Assembly (NCBI RefSeq): GCF_021869535.1 | Contig: NW_026262690.1 | Coordinates: forward strand, 85,047,995 to 85,111,994 | Origin: Mytilus californianus | Taxonomy: Eukaryota; Mollusca; Bivalvia; Mytilida; Mytilidae | Length of the DNA: 64,000 bases | Direction: 5' to 3' | Shown here: positions 11,922 through 22,929 of the stretch, piece after piece | Layout of the letters: the number at the start of each line of letters is the position of its first letter | Position numbering within the stretch: the first letter of the stretch is position 1 | The notes under the pieces: generated by a model | Seen by the model: the letters and a program-made list of their open reading frames with translations, nothing else | Told to the model about the DNA's origin: nothing | The model's database searches: none | Program-made: the position numbers and the translations under genes

Positions 11922-12995
11922 ACGTCTCTATATTGTAAATGCTCAGACATCTCAGTGTGAAATGTATTAATCAGAGTTTCGTATATCGTATTTACTTCCT
12001 TGTTTGCACCATGCAGTTTTAGCAACCAGTCTATGATTCCTTCAAGGGCCCTAGTACATTGCTTACTTGTGAAAATATCTTGTGGATTGCAACTCACTTT
12101 ATACTTTCGGGTTTTAGTAACGTCACTACGTGCATTATCTTGAAACTGTTGTTGTATCATATCACCGTAACTTGATAATCGAACAGAGCATATCAAAATT
12201 GAGTGGTCCGGAAGACTAATACTGGGAGTAAGCGGTATATTGTTTTGTATTATAATCTCTGATATAAATTAATTTCAATATGTTTATACTGAACTAGCTC
12301 GTTGTAAGGCACAATCATGTAGTCAACGACGGGCTTTCTTAAATTTGAAACATATGTGAAATTGTTTTTGACGTTTTCTCCCCTTCCGTTAAGCACGCAG
12401 CATTTAGTATCGTTTAGAAAATTAATCAAGTGTTCGCCAAAAGAATTTTTTATTGGATCAACATTCTCCCTTTCTGGTATACAATCTATCATGTCGTCGA
12501 AATCCTTGAGCGAGCCTACTCTGCCGTTAAAATCGCCACAAATAAATATTGGGTTTCCTTGCTATATAGGTACATTTGAGATAATAGACTGTCATAAAAA
12601 TCTTGAGCAAGGTTTCCTCTGCTAGATCGTTCGGGTTGCAAATAGCACACACAAAAGTACAGTATATGTTCTGCATCATATTTTGAGGTCAATTGTATCC
12701 ATAGAATATCATCACGATTATTATCCAAAATATAAGCATGGAAAATTTCAAGCAGCTTCTCTTTATTAAAAATCCAATATCCCACTTCCGCGCCATGCAT
12801 TTGCAGAAATATTTCTTCTATTTGAACCAATCCAGCGGTATCCTGACAAATCAATATGTTCTTCGTATTTCAGATGAGTTTCGCACAAACCAACTATGTC
12901 GCAATTTAAAGAGTTTATTATACATTTTCGCAATATTCTGCCAGCATTACTGATTTGTGATAAATACCAACTATTACAATTCCAACTACCAATGA
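11922..12995 (-). pseudogene. LINE ORF2, endonuclease domain (exonuclease-endonuclease-phosphatase fold)
   Basis: Read on the minus strand from about 12995. The start has a WNCNSWYLSQISN segment, followed by CDIVGLCETHLKYEE (the Glu of the catalytic site), ICGDFNGRVGSLKDFDD (GDFN at 12526-12537), VVDYMIVPY and LPDHSILICSV (catalytic DHS at 12200-12211). All main EEP-family motifs are therefore present. The domain is split over several frames (12854-12516, 12492-12250, 12196-11918), so it is a relic. Role in the family: nicks target DNA to prime reverse transcription. Confidence 0.88.
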
Positions 12996-13035
12996 AAAGT
13001 TCGTAGTCACGTTTCGTATTTGACTGGCAAGCATA

Positions 13036-13860
13036 TCAATTGTCTTTTTGAACAACACATCCTTTCTTGTATTCGAGGTTAGGAATAGCTTTAACGATGC
13101 GTCGAAGATTTGCGTCCTGCATGCGATCATTCCTCGATCGGTCTGGCTCAATGTAGACATGTTTATACATTGTAATTTTATTCAGCTTGAATATATTTTT
13201 CAATACGCTATCACGCTGTGTATCATTCGCAATTGTTACAATAAGCGGTTTTGGTCGTTGTTCAGCGGTCGAATTTGCATTCCCGTTATTTGATGTATTG
13301 ATCTGGTTAACGTTCAGTATCAATTTCTAATTCAATAGTCTAGAGCGTAATAGACTGTGAGCATAATCCTTCAGGCTATCTTCTTTTCATCATCGATTTG
13401 TGTCACGTTTTTAAAAACAAGCTTTAGATTAACACTGTTCATTTTAATGTTTACATTTTGTGTTTGTTTTAACTCAATATCTGTCATTGTTATTGTCCAT
13501 TTGGGCAAACTCAAAAGTCATTTCGTCTTTTAGCTTTCAATGTTGTCTTTAATTTCTTTTGCAAAAGTTTTCTCTAAATTTGTCATTCTTTGTTCTAATG
13601 AGTTCTTTAGAGAGTCTTGGTTAGCTTTTATAACCACGAGAAGGTTGTATATGTCTTCAACCGTCCTATTAGTGTTAGTTGGCGATTTCGCTAAATTTAC
13701 CGGATTTTCAGATGATTTGCTTTGCATAGTTGTTGATTTTTTACCAGATGTTTTAGATAATCTTTTGGGTTCTGGATAGTGGGTGTCACAATCCGTGTCG
13801 GAGGAGCTATAAAATCTACGTTTTGCTTGGTTTCAGTTTCTGTGCATGTGTTCTGCTAAA
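13036..13860 (-). pseudogene. LINE ORF1-like region
   Basis: 13800-13530 reads as a Ser/Lys-rich segment followed by a heptad-like helix (LLVVIKANQDSLKNSLEQRM). After a broken stretch, 13323-13036 has RPKPLIVTIANDTQRDSVL and a basic SRNDRMQDANLRRI. This looks like the RNA-binding (RRM-like) part of LINE ORF1 proteins: a coiled coil followed by an RNA-binding domain. Several stops and frame changes separate the pieces. Assignment rests on position and general layout, not on a strong signature. Confidence 0.65.
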
Positions 13861-14279
13861 ATTACCTTTCAGGAGTTATTTTATAGTCTATTGTATATCT
13901 TGTTTGTAAACAATTTTCCATTTCCATTCATGTTGAGCCTACATTTCATTGCAGTAAAAAATTTCTGAGTCATAAACATATAGCTTGGGTGTTTCAAAGC
14001 ACCATTCTTTTTTTATTTGGTGATTCTATAAAATATTTTGGAAACTTGAGGTTACATGGTTACTTAAGCTTGTAAAAAGGGAAAAGGGGTGGACATTTGA
14101 TTGGTTAACTTCTATATATCTATGTATATATCTCCCAATTGATACGATATTCCCGGGCTTGTATTTCCTATCATGATTTTCTTGATAGAGGATTACTGCT
14201 CACAAGGAAGCTATCAAACTAAGAGTTCCAAATGATTAAGTTGAAATCATCCCTTCGTAAATTTTACACATTTTAAACA

Positions 14280-14720
14280 TTACGAGATTAAACAGTCAAA
14301 CTCATTGATCGAAAACATACTGACAACGTCATGGCCAAAAAATAAAAAGACAAACAGACAAATAATAGTACAGATGACACAACATAGAAAACTAAAATAA
14401 GCAACACGAACCCCACCAAAAACTGGGGGTGATCTCAGGTGCTCCGGAAGGGTAAGCAGATCCTGCTCCACATGTGGCACCAGTCGTGTTGCTTATGTTA
14501 TTACAAATCCGGTAAATAGTCTAATTCAGTAAGTCACATTCGTGGAAAGGGAATGGTATTGTAGTTACGACATAAGGAACATATCCGATATCATCTGTGA
14601 AACGGTTATTCCATAACGGTCAACCAACTCGTGATGGCGTCCGTAAAATTTACGAAAGGATGGTTTCAACTTCACCATTTGGAACTCTTGGTTTAATAGC
14701 TTCCTTGTTGTAAGTTCTTC
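14280..14720. repeat. Family A dispersed repeat
   Basis: 14290-14590 is nearly the same as 913-1205. It continues with GGTCAACCAACTCGTGATGG and TTCACCATTTGGAACTCTTG to GTTTAATAGCTTCCTTG, which parallels 440-560. Confidence 0.85.
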
Positions 14721-14849
14721 TGTTTCGGCTCATTGATTTAAATTGTACCCTAACGTCTTCTGTGATGTGAAATGTCCCTAAATTTTGTTAGCAAGCTTAC
14801 CTAAGCTTCTTAATATGGCATGCATACATAATATATATGAAACATTTAA

Positions 14850-14947
14850 AGGTAAACTACCCCCCTTTATGTGTAGACTAGTCCCACAGGTAACCAATTC
14901 TATCTGTCTGTCGGACTAGTCTACTCAAAAAGGAGGGTAGTTTACCT
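14850..14947. repeat. Foldback: 39-bp inverted repeat with a 20-nt loop
   Basis: Left arm 14850-14888 (AGGTAAACTACCCCCCTTTA, TAGACTAGTCC) pairs with right arm 14909-14947 (GGACTAGTCTA, GGAGGGTAGTTTACCT), with about five mismatches. The core TAGACTAGTCC pairs perfectly. Could be a small foldback transposon or a structured transcript; no ORF. Confidence 0.85.
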
Positions 14948-15254
14948 AACCTAATAATGACGTCACGGTTCAGCTAGCAAGCAAGCTAACCAAAAGATAT
15001 TACCTTTTCCTACACACTCATTGAAATCGGCTGTAACAGTAAATTTTACCGTTAATCATCATTTCATTCAGTATACTATTCAATAACTACATTGATTATA
15101 TAAATATCATCCTTAAATTTCAAAAAAAGGTTTGATAGGTTAAACTGAAACCTAAACACAATTGAAATTTCTTCTAGGTATTCAGTTGATCAAATGAAAC
15201 AGTTTGGTTAATTCTTATCCATTGATTATTTTTCAAACATTAATTGCGACTGTC

Positions 15255-15462
15255 ATACAAGTGAGAGGTTTAGTTAGCTATAAAATCAGGTTTAATCCAC
15301 CATTTTCTAGATAAGGAAATGCCTGTACCAAGTCAGGAATATGACAGTTGTTTTTCATTCGTTTAATGTGCTTGAGATTTTGATTTTGCCATTTGATAAG
15401 GGACTTTCCGTTTTGAATTTTCCTTAGAGTTCGGTATTTTTGTTATTTTACTTTTTCCTGCA
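15255..15462 (+). repeat. Family B dispersed repeat
   Basis: CAAGTGAGAGGTTTAGTTAG, GCCTGTACCAAGTCAGGAAT, GCCATTTGATAAGGGACTTT and TTCCTTAGAGTTCGGTATTT; close to 4770-4998. Confidence 0.85.
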
Positions 15463-18417
15463 AGCAGAACTATGCTTCCTTTATTTGTTCTAAACTTCCG
15501 TAAAGGTTAAGATATTTATCCAAGTTTTTTTTTAAATGTTTAAGTAATGAAATATCATTTCAATGAATTTTCCAGCAGACGCGAACCGAGACATAACGGT
15601 TAGAAAAAGCAAACGGAACATCACAACCAATACGCGAAAATTTATCAATTGGAAAGGAAAAGATGTCCGAGAGTCTAAAATAATCAGTTATATGATTATT
15701 ATTAAAAATTCTAATATCAAATGTATCAAAAACAACAACGTTAAGTTAAAATGTTTCATCCTTTTTAAAAACACGAAAAAATATGAAATGATAAGCATGC
15801 GCACACCATATGTTCCTGGCATGACCTTCATCGGACATGCGCGATACCAGATTACTAAAGCAGTAAGATTATGTTCATATGGAAAATTTCATAGATACCT
15901 ATAAAAATATAGTATGTTGAAAGAGACTTATGTCGTCTTACAATCTGCAGTTATTGGTGAAAATATCGGCCGAGTAGTGTTTGTTGAATCTTTTTGAAAT
16001 TCAGCGATTCATAGCAATAAAAGTAAAATAAGTTGCAATCGGAAGGCTCCCACCGGAATACCAATTACTTGACGGAACTTAAACTTTATCTTCATCAACT
16101 GTTAAAAGTAAAAAAATATTTCCAGGGAAAAAATGGCCTTCTTATGCTCACTGCTGAAAGAGGATATTTTTAGTAAGTAACAAACAGCTATAAAGTTATA
16201 TGCACAACTATCGAAAGTCAGGAATATGGCAGTTGTTTTTCACTGGTTCCGTTGATCGATAGTGTATGATTTTTTCAGTTTCATGGAATTCCTCTCTTTG
16301 TATTTGCCTTGGAGTTCGGTTTTTTTTGTTATACTTTTTTTTATTAATAATTCAAATTTTGGTCTTGATAAAATTGTGTTGAAGTGTCCTAACAGAATTA
16401 AATCTAATCAGAATTAATTATTTCTTTTTACTGTCATCATTTTCACTTGATCGAAATGTAATGACATTTTTCTGAAGTATATAAGGCTGTCTCATAGTTA
16501 TCTATTTTTATGCCAGTGGACGTTAAGCAACCAACAAACCATCAATCAATCTATCATACAATAAGCGTTTTATTCAAATTCTGCACGCGGAGCTTGTGAT
16601 AAACTTTGGTAGAAGTTTATATTTATAAAACCTAACTTAGTACAGAATCGAATCGAATTAAACACCAACTCCTAAATTTTCGCAATTTAATGAACGAGAA
16701 TTTACTTACGGTAATTATTTAATATTATCTTATCTGATTGACTTTTTATTTCTAGGTTTTACAGAAACATTATAGAAGATATCAAGGTAGCATTAACTAG
16801 AAGTTACGGGAGGTCTTTCTTTGGGCAATCCTGACACCCCGAGGTGTGTTCTACGACAAGAAAAACCTTAAAATATGCATTATCTGGCTTATATACCGTC
16901 AAAAAAATATTGTTTTTTTATAAAGATTTGCAAAATTTAGCATCCTATTTTGGGATATTCCTTTCTAATGCGTTCAGGTTTTAATACGCCATACGGCTCA
17001 TTTAGAATGTGAAATAAAACTCACTAATGAATTTAGATATAAACCTTAGAAATTATTATCCATACACAATAAAAATATTACTGTAAATGCATGAAGTAAG
17101 ACACAAATGAATTGTTACCGTCTGATAACGGTGTATGAAAAATACAAGACACTTTGTAAGTAATTCATTGTATCAACTTAGTTTATGGAAAGGGGGAGGT
17201 GCTATGTTTTTTTTGTCTATTTTTAATGACATTTTATCGCGGAAAAGTGATTATTTTTTCAACAATTTTAATTGAATCGAATGAAATATTCAGAATGATT
17301 TTCTTTTGAATAGCAATATATTTTTTAACAGATAATCAGGATATAATTATATACCCTCCCCCATCCGACCTCATTGTGAGGTACGTGAATGTTATTCGAT
17401 AGAATATAAGAATATTTTATTAGTTAATCATTTGATAGAGTAAAAGGTATACATAAATGTAAAAAAGTTAAGAACTGACACGAAGGGGGCACGAAATCGT
17501 GATACATGTACATGTTACACGAAAACGAATATCAATACATGTAGGTCACAGTATGATTTTATTTTATGTATGTTTTTATTACCCCTCCACTAGATATCTT
17601 TTTACTTTGTGAACATCTTACTTTAATAACTCTTATATCATAAAACTAATAAATCTTTTCATTTCCAAACTTTTAACGCTACGATAACTGATAAATATAG
17701 TTTCTGCGCTTCTAACGCATTGAACTTGGTATGTTCTACTGTAAATATGTCAATACAACTGTTTGTGGACGTTAAGCGGTTCTTATTTCAACAAATCCTT
17801 GGCTATAAAACTAAATTATAAAATCAGTTAAAAATGTAGCAAATAACATTAATAGTACCAATTTTACTGCACCTGATGTGAATTACAACAATAAACGCTT
17901 AAATGTTTCATAATCTAAAACTTGTTCAAAATTGACAAACATTAAATTAACGAATATTTTTATCTTCAACGGATAGCACGAAAAGAAGATCAGGTTTTAT
18001 CCGGATGAATGATAAAATCATTTAATAGTATTTCTTAATAAGTTAACAACGTTAGATAAAACCGTCATTTGATAGGAAGGACAATGTCGAAAAATGCATC
18101 GAATGTTTCCAAAGACGCTGCTTGTTGATTACTTGTACTACTCGATAAATTTTGCAATGTTGTACATGTTGTATTCACAATGTTTTCTCATCACATATGT
18201 TTTAAAGTTAATTTAAAAATATGATAATGTCTAGGTATTGTCTGTCAGTGATGAATTAGAACAATTTTATCCAAACGCAAGGGGTGATCCATATTGATAT
18301 GTGAAATTGATATCTGTAGTACAAATATATCAAATGTTTTAAAGGGTGAATGATATCAATATTTTGTCTGATTCTGAGTTGCAGAAATTCGTTGTTTTCA
18401 AATTAATTACATTTTAC
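15463..18417. other. Mostly unannotated AT-rich stretch with a B fragment
   Basis: 16216-16345 is a short B piece (GTCAGGAATATGGCAGTTGT, TTGGAGTTCGG). A 113-codon frame at 15563-15904 has biased Lys/Asn/Ile composition and no recognisable domain, so I do not call it. Nothing else is supported; this may include the 3' flank of the minus-strand gene ending at 18418. Confidence 0.45.
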
Positions 18418-18941
18418 TCAGTATGAATCATCACATACACATCTTCCAAATACAATAGTCAAGTACACAATAAGAAGAAACATCACAATTCCAGCGAAGT
18501 AAGACACGTAAGGATATAAGCATGCTGCCGCATTGTCACATGTCTTCTTATTTTCATTTTGCGTTACTGAAGCAATATAACTGGTTCCTTTCGACGGATA
18601 TGGCGTAATTGCTTTTACAACAATTTGTCTGATACCTGTTGTTGTTGTTATTAAAGTAAAGTCACTTTCTGAAGAATTGTTAATGTTGTTAGCAGTTGTA
18701 TTGTTTTGCTGGGTTATTACGGATCTCTTATTTCGCTTTATGTGTTCATACATTGGTCTTTGGAAAGCTAACTTAAATTTATCTAATATATTGCTTAATA
18801 AAACATATATCTGCATATGTCGTTGAGTGTCTTTACTTTCAGAAAATTTGTGATCATATCCTTTGAAGTCTTGCATACTTTTGGAAGTCTCCTGGAATTT
18901 TTCGCTGTTGATAATCCCTTGTTCTGTGAACTCAAAGCACA
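18418..18941 (-). CDS. Last coding exon of a single-pass membrane protein, unknown family
   Basis: On the minus strand the frame opens right after a good splice acceptor (TTTCTTTCAG, ending at 18942) and runs about 173 codons to TGA at 18418-18420. There is no ATG at the start, so this is a 3' exon. The encoded piece begins CFEFTEQGIINSEKF. It then has an Arg/Lys-rich KRNKRS that looks like a furin-type site, an Asn/Thr/Ser-rich stretch (likely glycosylated) and a membrane segment (YFAGIVMFLLIVYLTIVF). It ends with a very short tail, GRCVCDDSY. Predicted topology: outside N-terminus, short cytoplasmic end. The compositional profile is unlike the random frames around it. Upstream exons should lie at higher coordinates; 20446-20641 is one candidate. 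Confidence 0.6.
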
Positions 18942-19027
18942 CTGAAAGAAATTATTTTAGTTCTATTAATTTAGCACAATAAAGACATATCATGTCATGT
19001 ACAATCTGATCAATGTATATATATAAA

Positions 19028-19290
19028 GAAATAAGAAGATGCGGTATGAGTGCCAATGAGACAACACTCCATCCAAGTCACAATGTGTAAAAAGTTAATA
19101 ATTTTAGGTCAAAGTACGGCCTTTAACATGGAGCCTTGGCTCACACCGAACAGCAAGCTATAAAGGGCCCAAAAATGACTAGTGTAAAACAATTCAAACA
19201 GGAAAACCAACGGTCTAATCTATAAAAAAAAACGAGAAACGAGAAACGAGAAACACTTATGAACCACATCAGCAAACGACAACCATGTAT
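19028..19290. repeat. Family H dispersed repeat
   Basis: Begins AGAAGATGCGGTATGAGTGC and continues through CAAAGTACGGCCTTTAACAT, AGCAAGCTATAAAGGGCCC and GGAAAACCAACGGTCTAATC to AACGACAACCATG. It contains a short run of AACGAG units. Same family at 41180-41400 and 46813-47075. If the 18418 exon belongs to a larger gene, this repeat is in its intron. Confidence 0.85.
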
Positions 19291-20445
19291 ATATGTATTA
19301 GATTTTTTTTCTGCTAGTAAGTGACTGACTTTCAAATTTGTCAGAATGTCTGCATACAATTGGCAAAGATCAAATGATGTCAGCACAAATTTTACCACAC
19401 CTTTTCTCTTTATTCTCATTATTGATCAAATAATGACCCTCTGACGGTTTTTTGTCTGTCAAAAACACATCAAGAAGTTTTGTTTACAACTCTCCATTAC
19501 AAAAACATTGCCTTTTTCTATAATTTAAGTATCATAATATATATAAGGTCAAAGTAAGATACCTCATATCACTGATGCATATAAAAGTTTGTGTTACTTA
19601 TAGAAAGTAAAAAAAGACAACAAAAACTAATAAAAATGTTAAAGCAAAGATAATTCAGCGAATTAAAAAGGCCTTGCATAACAAAAGAAAAGGTCCGTAT
19701 ATATCTCTCATGTTCAAACAAGTTTAACATCAAACCACGTTTTGCACTAATTTTACTATCACGAAATAAAAGTAAATTGAATGAGTGTTACATGTGGATT
19801 CGCATGGAGGGTGAATCATGGGTAACAGGAGAATGATAACCTTATCGACGCACCTAGCCTTGCGGTCATAAAATTTTCGAGCACGATTACCATACTCATA
19901 CTCAGAAATCAATCAATCAATATACAGGATTTGGTGTTTCGGGCACAAAGTTTTGTAAACCGAGTACTGAGTTAATTTTTATGACCGTGAGCCATGGTCT
20001 TGGACCTTTTGGAGCTCATGTGATTTCCTCAGTTTGTGTGTGTTGTTCAACCTTGACTTTCTCTTCTTAATGGATTTTTGAGATCTAATCATTGGTTAAT
20101 TACAGATCTTGTGTTTATTTTCAATTAGATCTTAGAACTCTTTCACTTGTGTTTTTTTGTGTGTAAACAAGAGTCGTGTTCATTCTATTTCATTTGTTTC
20201 ATACATTTCATTTATTGATATTGTTAAACCTTATTTGTTAGACTTGAGATTTACTCGGCATCTAATTATGCGTTTAGTTGTACTAGTGTTGTGTCAATAC
20301 ATTAAAATATGATCGATTAAAAAATCAATATAAAGAAATAAAATACCAATGTTCGAAGTTTATCACTTTATATGAGAAATAAAACATTTTAATCAATTGT
20401 GCCTATTCATAGTTTTCTCGTTGTTACTTGATTTATACAAACTTA
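19291..20445. other. Unannotated stretch, possible intron
   Basis: No family recognised and no convincing exon between the two minus-strand exon candidates. Confidence 0.35.
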
Positions 20446-20641
20446 TCAAATCAGCCTGGGAATCATTGATTTCTTTATAAATGCATGTCCTTCTTTAAAA
20501 GAAACACGGGCAGTAATCTTGTAAGATATTAATGATCCGATCCAGAGCTCTTGTAATGTTTGCTTTAAGAGGTTTATCAAGGTCGGTATTTCTCCAGTAA
20601 AAGAACAGTTGTTTTTGGATCTAAGCAACAGGTTATACATG
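20446..20641 (-). CDS. Possible exon, weakly lectin-like
   Basis: A minus-strand acceptor (AAACATGCAG) ends at 20642. The following frame reads about 64 codons to TGA at 20446-20448: MYNLLLRSKNN, CSFTGEIPTLINLL, then LQELWIGSLISYK. The spacing of a Cys-x-x-x-Gly-Glu segment to a Trp-Ile-Gly about 20 residues later recalls the core of C-type lectin-like domains, where WIG or WVG is common. The match is weak and the frame stops soon after, with no good donor before the stop. It could be an alternative last exon, a decayed exon, or chance. It lies on the same strand as, and upstream of, the membrane exon at 18418-18941. Confidence 0.3.
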
Positions 20642-20801
20642 CTGCATGTTTGTTGTTGAACAAATAAATAAAAAATGAATTCTAAATTATGGTTAATTAT
20701 CCTCATTGGTAACTCACCAAAACAAATGGAATAAACATAGCTATTTGGCGGAAGTGGATTCATTGGCAATTAGGTAACATCTCCCTTTTATATAAATATG
20801 T

Positions 20802-20807
<6 letters not shown>

Positions 20808-20832
<25 letters not shown>

Positions 20833-20900
20833 ACCAGAGGGAATCGCATGAACTCCAAAAGGAGCAAGCGTCTCCTGCTATGCATGCACATACATTCAGT
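20808..20900. repeat. Poly(A) tract joined to a family C fragment
   Basis: About 26 A residues (20808-20833) run straight into GAATCGCATGAACTCCAAAA, GGAGCAAGCGTCTCCTGCTA and TGCATGCAC of family C. Such a junction can arise from a retroposed transcript, or from a slippage-prone A tract at the repeat edge. Confidence 0.7.
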
Positions 20901-21151
20901 TAAACTTACGTATATCTTTAATTTTGTTGGTATTAGATTGTATATTGATTTCTACTTATTTTATCACAGAGGTAATCACTTCATATAATCAAAACTTGAA
21001 GCACACAAATTCCTTATATTAGTAATAGTGTTGTGTGTTTTATAAGGACAAAATTGCACAAAATACACAAAAAACCAAGTGATGTGAAACTCATAAAGTT
21101 CAAATCTTTTCATAGCCGTGATTTGAGGCTATATCGATAAGTCAAAAAAGA

Positions 21152-21283
21152 ATGTCAGTCAAACATATTCATAACATATTTTACCTCATATTCATATTCT
21201 TTACACACATTGGCATGTGCAAGGAGGAATCAAATGTATATCAATTAGTAAATAAGAATTTAAATTTAAAACTCGTTACCCAG
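21152..21283 (+). CDS. Possible first exon encoding a signal peptide
   Basis: ATG at 21152 opens a frame with a short basic start, a strongly hydrophobic core (IFYLIFIFFTHIG) and then a polar MCKEESNVYQLVNKN. That is a textbook secretion signal with cleavage near Gly-Met-Cys. A possible donor, CAG followed by GTCTCT, sits at 21281-21289. The frame otherwise runs to a stop at 21350 through the beginning of the ATTC array. No downstream exon could be identified. This could be chance in AT-rich DNA. Confidence 0.25.
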
Positions 21284-21326
21284 GTCTCTTCCCAAAAAGC
21301 GAGACTTGATAATCTGACACTAATAA

Positions 21327-21708
21327 AACATTCATTCATGTTGATTCATTGATATTCATTCATTGGTATTCATTCATTCATATTTAATTATTCATATTCA
21401 TTCATTGGTATTCATTCATTCATATCTAATTATTTATATTCATTCATTCATATTGACTCATACTATTTATTCATTCATATTCATTCATTCATCATATTCA
21501 TTCATTCATATTCATTCATTCATATTCATTTTCAATCATTTTCATTTTCATTCATATTCATTTTTATTCATATTTCATTTTCATTCATATTCATTTTAAT
21601 TCATATTCATTTTTTCATTCATTCATTCATTCATTCATTCATTCATTCATTCATTCATTCATTCATTCATTCATTCATTTATTTATCCATCCATTCATTC
21701 ATTTACTG
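21327..21708. repeat. ATTC/TTCA tandem array
   Basis: Imperfect ATTCATTC and ATATTCATTC units from 21327 lead to a nearly pure (TTCA)n block at about 21614-21680, followed by variant units. The 78-codon frame across it is a repeat artefact. Confidence 0.95.
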
Positions 21709-21866
21709 TCGAATTTTAACGTTATACGCAAGCAAATGTAAGTGACTTTATGCTGGTCCCAAAAGTCTTCAATATTAGAAATTCGAACAACATTTAGATG
21801 TAACCGATTTTTCTTTGTTAGGATCGATTATTACTTTGAAAATATTCATTCGAAAAAGCCATAACA

Positions 21867-22235
21867 ATGTTCTTATGTTGTGCTGTTACACCATTGTCCA
21901 AGGTTAGGGGGAGGGTTGAGCAAACATGTTTAACCCCGCCACATTCTTTATGTGCCTGTCCCAAGTCAGGACCCTGTAGTACTGTGGTTGTCGTTGGTTC
22001 ATGTCCGTCATATTTGTTTTTCGTAAATTGTTATAAATTAGGCCATTAGTTTTCTCGATTAAACGGTTTCATATTTTTTCATATCGGGGCCTTTTATAGC
22101 CGACTATACAGTATGGGTTTTCTCATTGTTGAAGGCCGTACGGTTGCCTATTATTGCTTACATTCACTTAATTTAAACTGTGGTGGATAGTTGTCTCATT
22201 TGCAATCATACCATATCTCCTTATTATTTTTCAAT
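21867..22235 (-). repeat. Family H-like mussel repeat, reverse orientation, well preserved
   Basis: Reverse complement of the series at 2420-2765: CAAGGTTAGGGGGAGGGTTG, CCCGCCACATTCTTTATGTG, GTCGTTGGTTCATGTCCGTC, GGCCTTTTATAGCCGACTAT and TGAAGGCCGTACGG, ending near TTGCAATCATACCATATCTC. The short frame with VVVVGSCPSYLFFVN is part of this repeat. Confidence 0.85.
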
Positions 22236-22454
22236 ATAAAACATATTTTAGATTCCGATGTCTATACAGCTTACTTTGTCTTAATATCCGATAAATAGAA
22301 ATGTAACGTAAAGTTAAATTCAGAGTATCTATCTAAAATATTTCAGAAAGAATTCAATATTTGATACAAATTAGATAAATCTATTAAATCTAAAAGTATT
22401 GCAATATTCGATTTAATACAATAAAAACAATATATAGATATTCATTTGTACAAT

Positions 22455-22660
22455 CTTCAAAAAAGAGGCGAAGGATACCAAGGGACATTCACACTCATAA
22501 GTCGAAAATAAACTGACAACGCCATGGCTAAAAAGAAAAAAGAAAAACAGACAAATAACAGTACACAAAACACATCATAGAATACTAAATTCTGAGCAAC
22601 ACGAATCTGGGGTGATCTCAGGTGCTCCGGAAGGGTAAGCAGATACTGCTCCACATGTAT
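22455..22660. repeat. Family A fragment
   Basis: AGAGGCGAAGGATACCAAGG, CTGACAACGCCATGGCTAAA and GGGGTGATCTCAGGTGCTCC. It lacks the part reading CCCCACCAAAAAC, so it is internally deleted compared with 883-1205. Confidence 0.8.
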
Positions 22661-22929
22661 CTTTTTCAGTTTAGTTCTGATCTTTTATTAACATAAAAAT
22701 GTCGATAACTTTTCATTCAATAATAATATTGTTGATACTTTCAATCATATATATGCTGGAAATCTGTGTACGCATCCTTGAAGATCCCAATCAAAAATAC
22801 CTGAATAAACAGGAAAAAACCCTGAAGAGTTTCTTAAGACAAAAAATATTATATTGATCTTCAAGAGAAGGAAGAGAGGGAAAACATCTTTATGATAAAC
22901 TGCTTTAAAGAAAACACTATATTTTAAAA

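Larger units (their letters stand above)
9129..13937 (-). mobile_element. Non-LTR retrotransposon (LINE), about 4.8 kb, degenerate
   Basis: Read on the minus strand, the element has an ORF1-like part (13860-13036), an apurinic-type endonuclease (12995-11922), a reverse transcriptase (11840-10179) and a C-terminal Cys-rich part (10330-9388). It ends in a (TTC)n tail (plus-strand AAG array, 9129-9153). CCTACA is present at both edges (9123-9128 and 13938-13943) and only once in the uninterrupted family I copy, so it is a 6-bp target duplication. The 5' edge lies almost at the start of ORF1, so the element is probably 5'-truncated. Frameshifts, stops and an embedded repeat make it inactive. Clade is not assigned. 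Confidence 0.9.
9024..14114. mobile_element. Second family I copy, split by a LINE
   Basis: The left piece, 9024-9128, begins GGTGTAATTCCACCA and parallels 7440-7545. The right piece, 13938-14114, resumes exactly where the intact copy continues (CCTACATTTCA, then CATAAACATATAGCTTGGGT, AGCACCATTC and GGAAACTTGAGGTTA). It breaks off near GGTTAACTTC, so the right TIR is missing. The intact copy at 7440-7898 gives the pre-insertion sequence. Confidence 0.8.

Noticed and set aside
15563-15904. 113-codon plus-strand frame
   Set aside because: Lys/Asn/Ile-rich composition expected from AT-rich DNA; no domain, no splice context, no homologue recognised.
21363-21599. 78-codon frame of repeated His-Ser-Phe-Ile residues
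   Set aside because: Direct translation of the ATTC tandem array.
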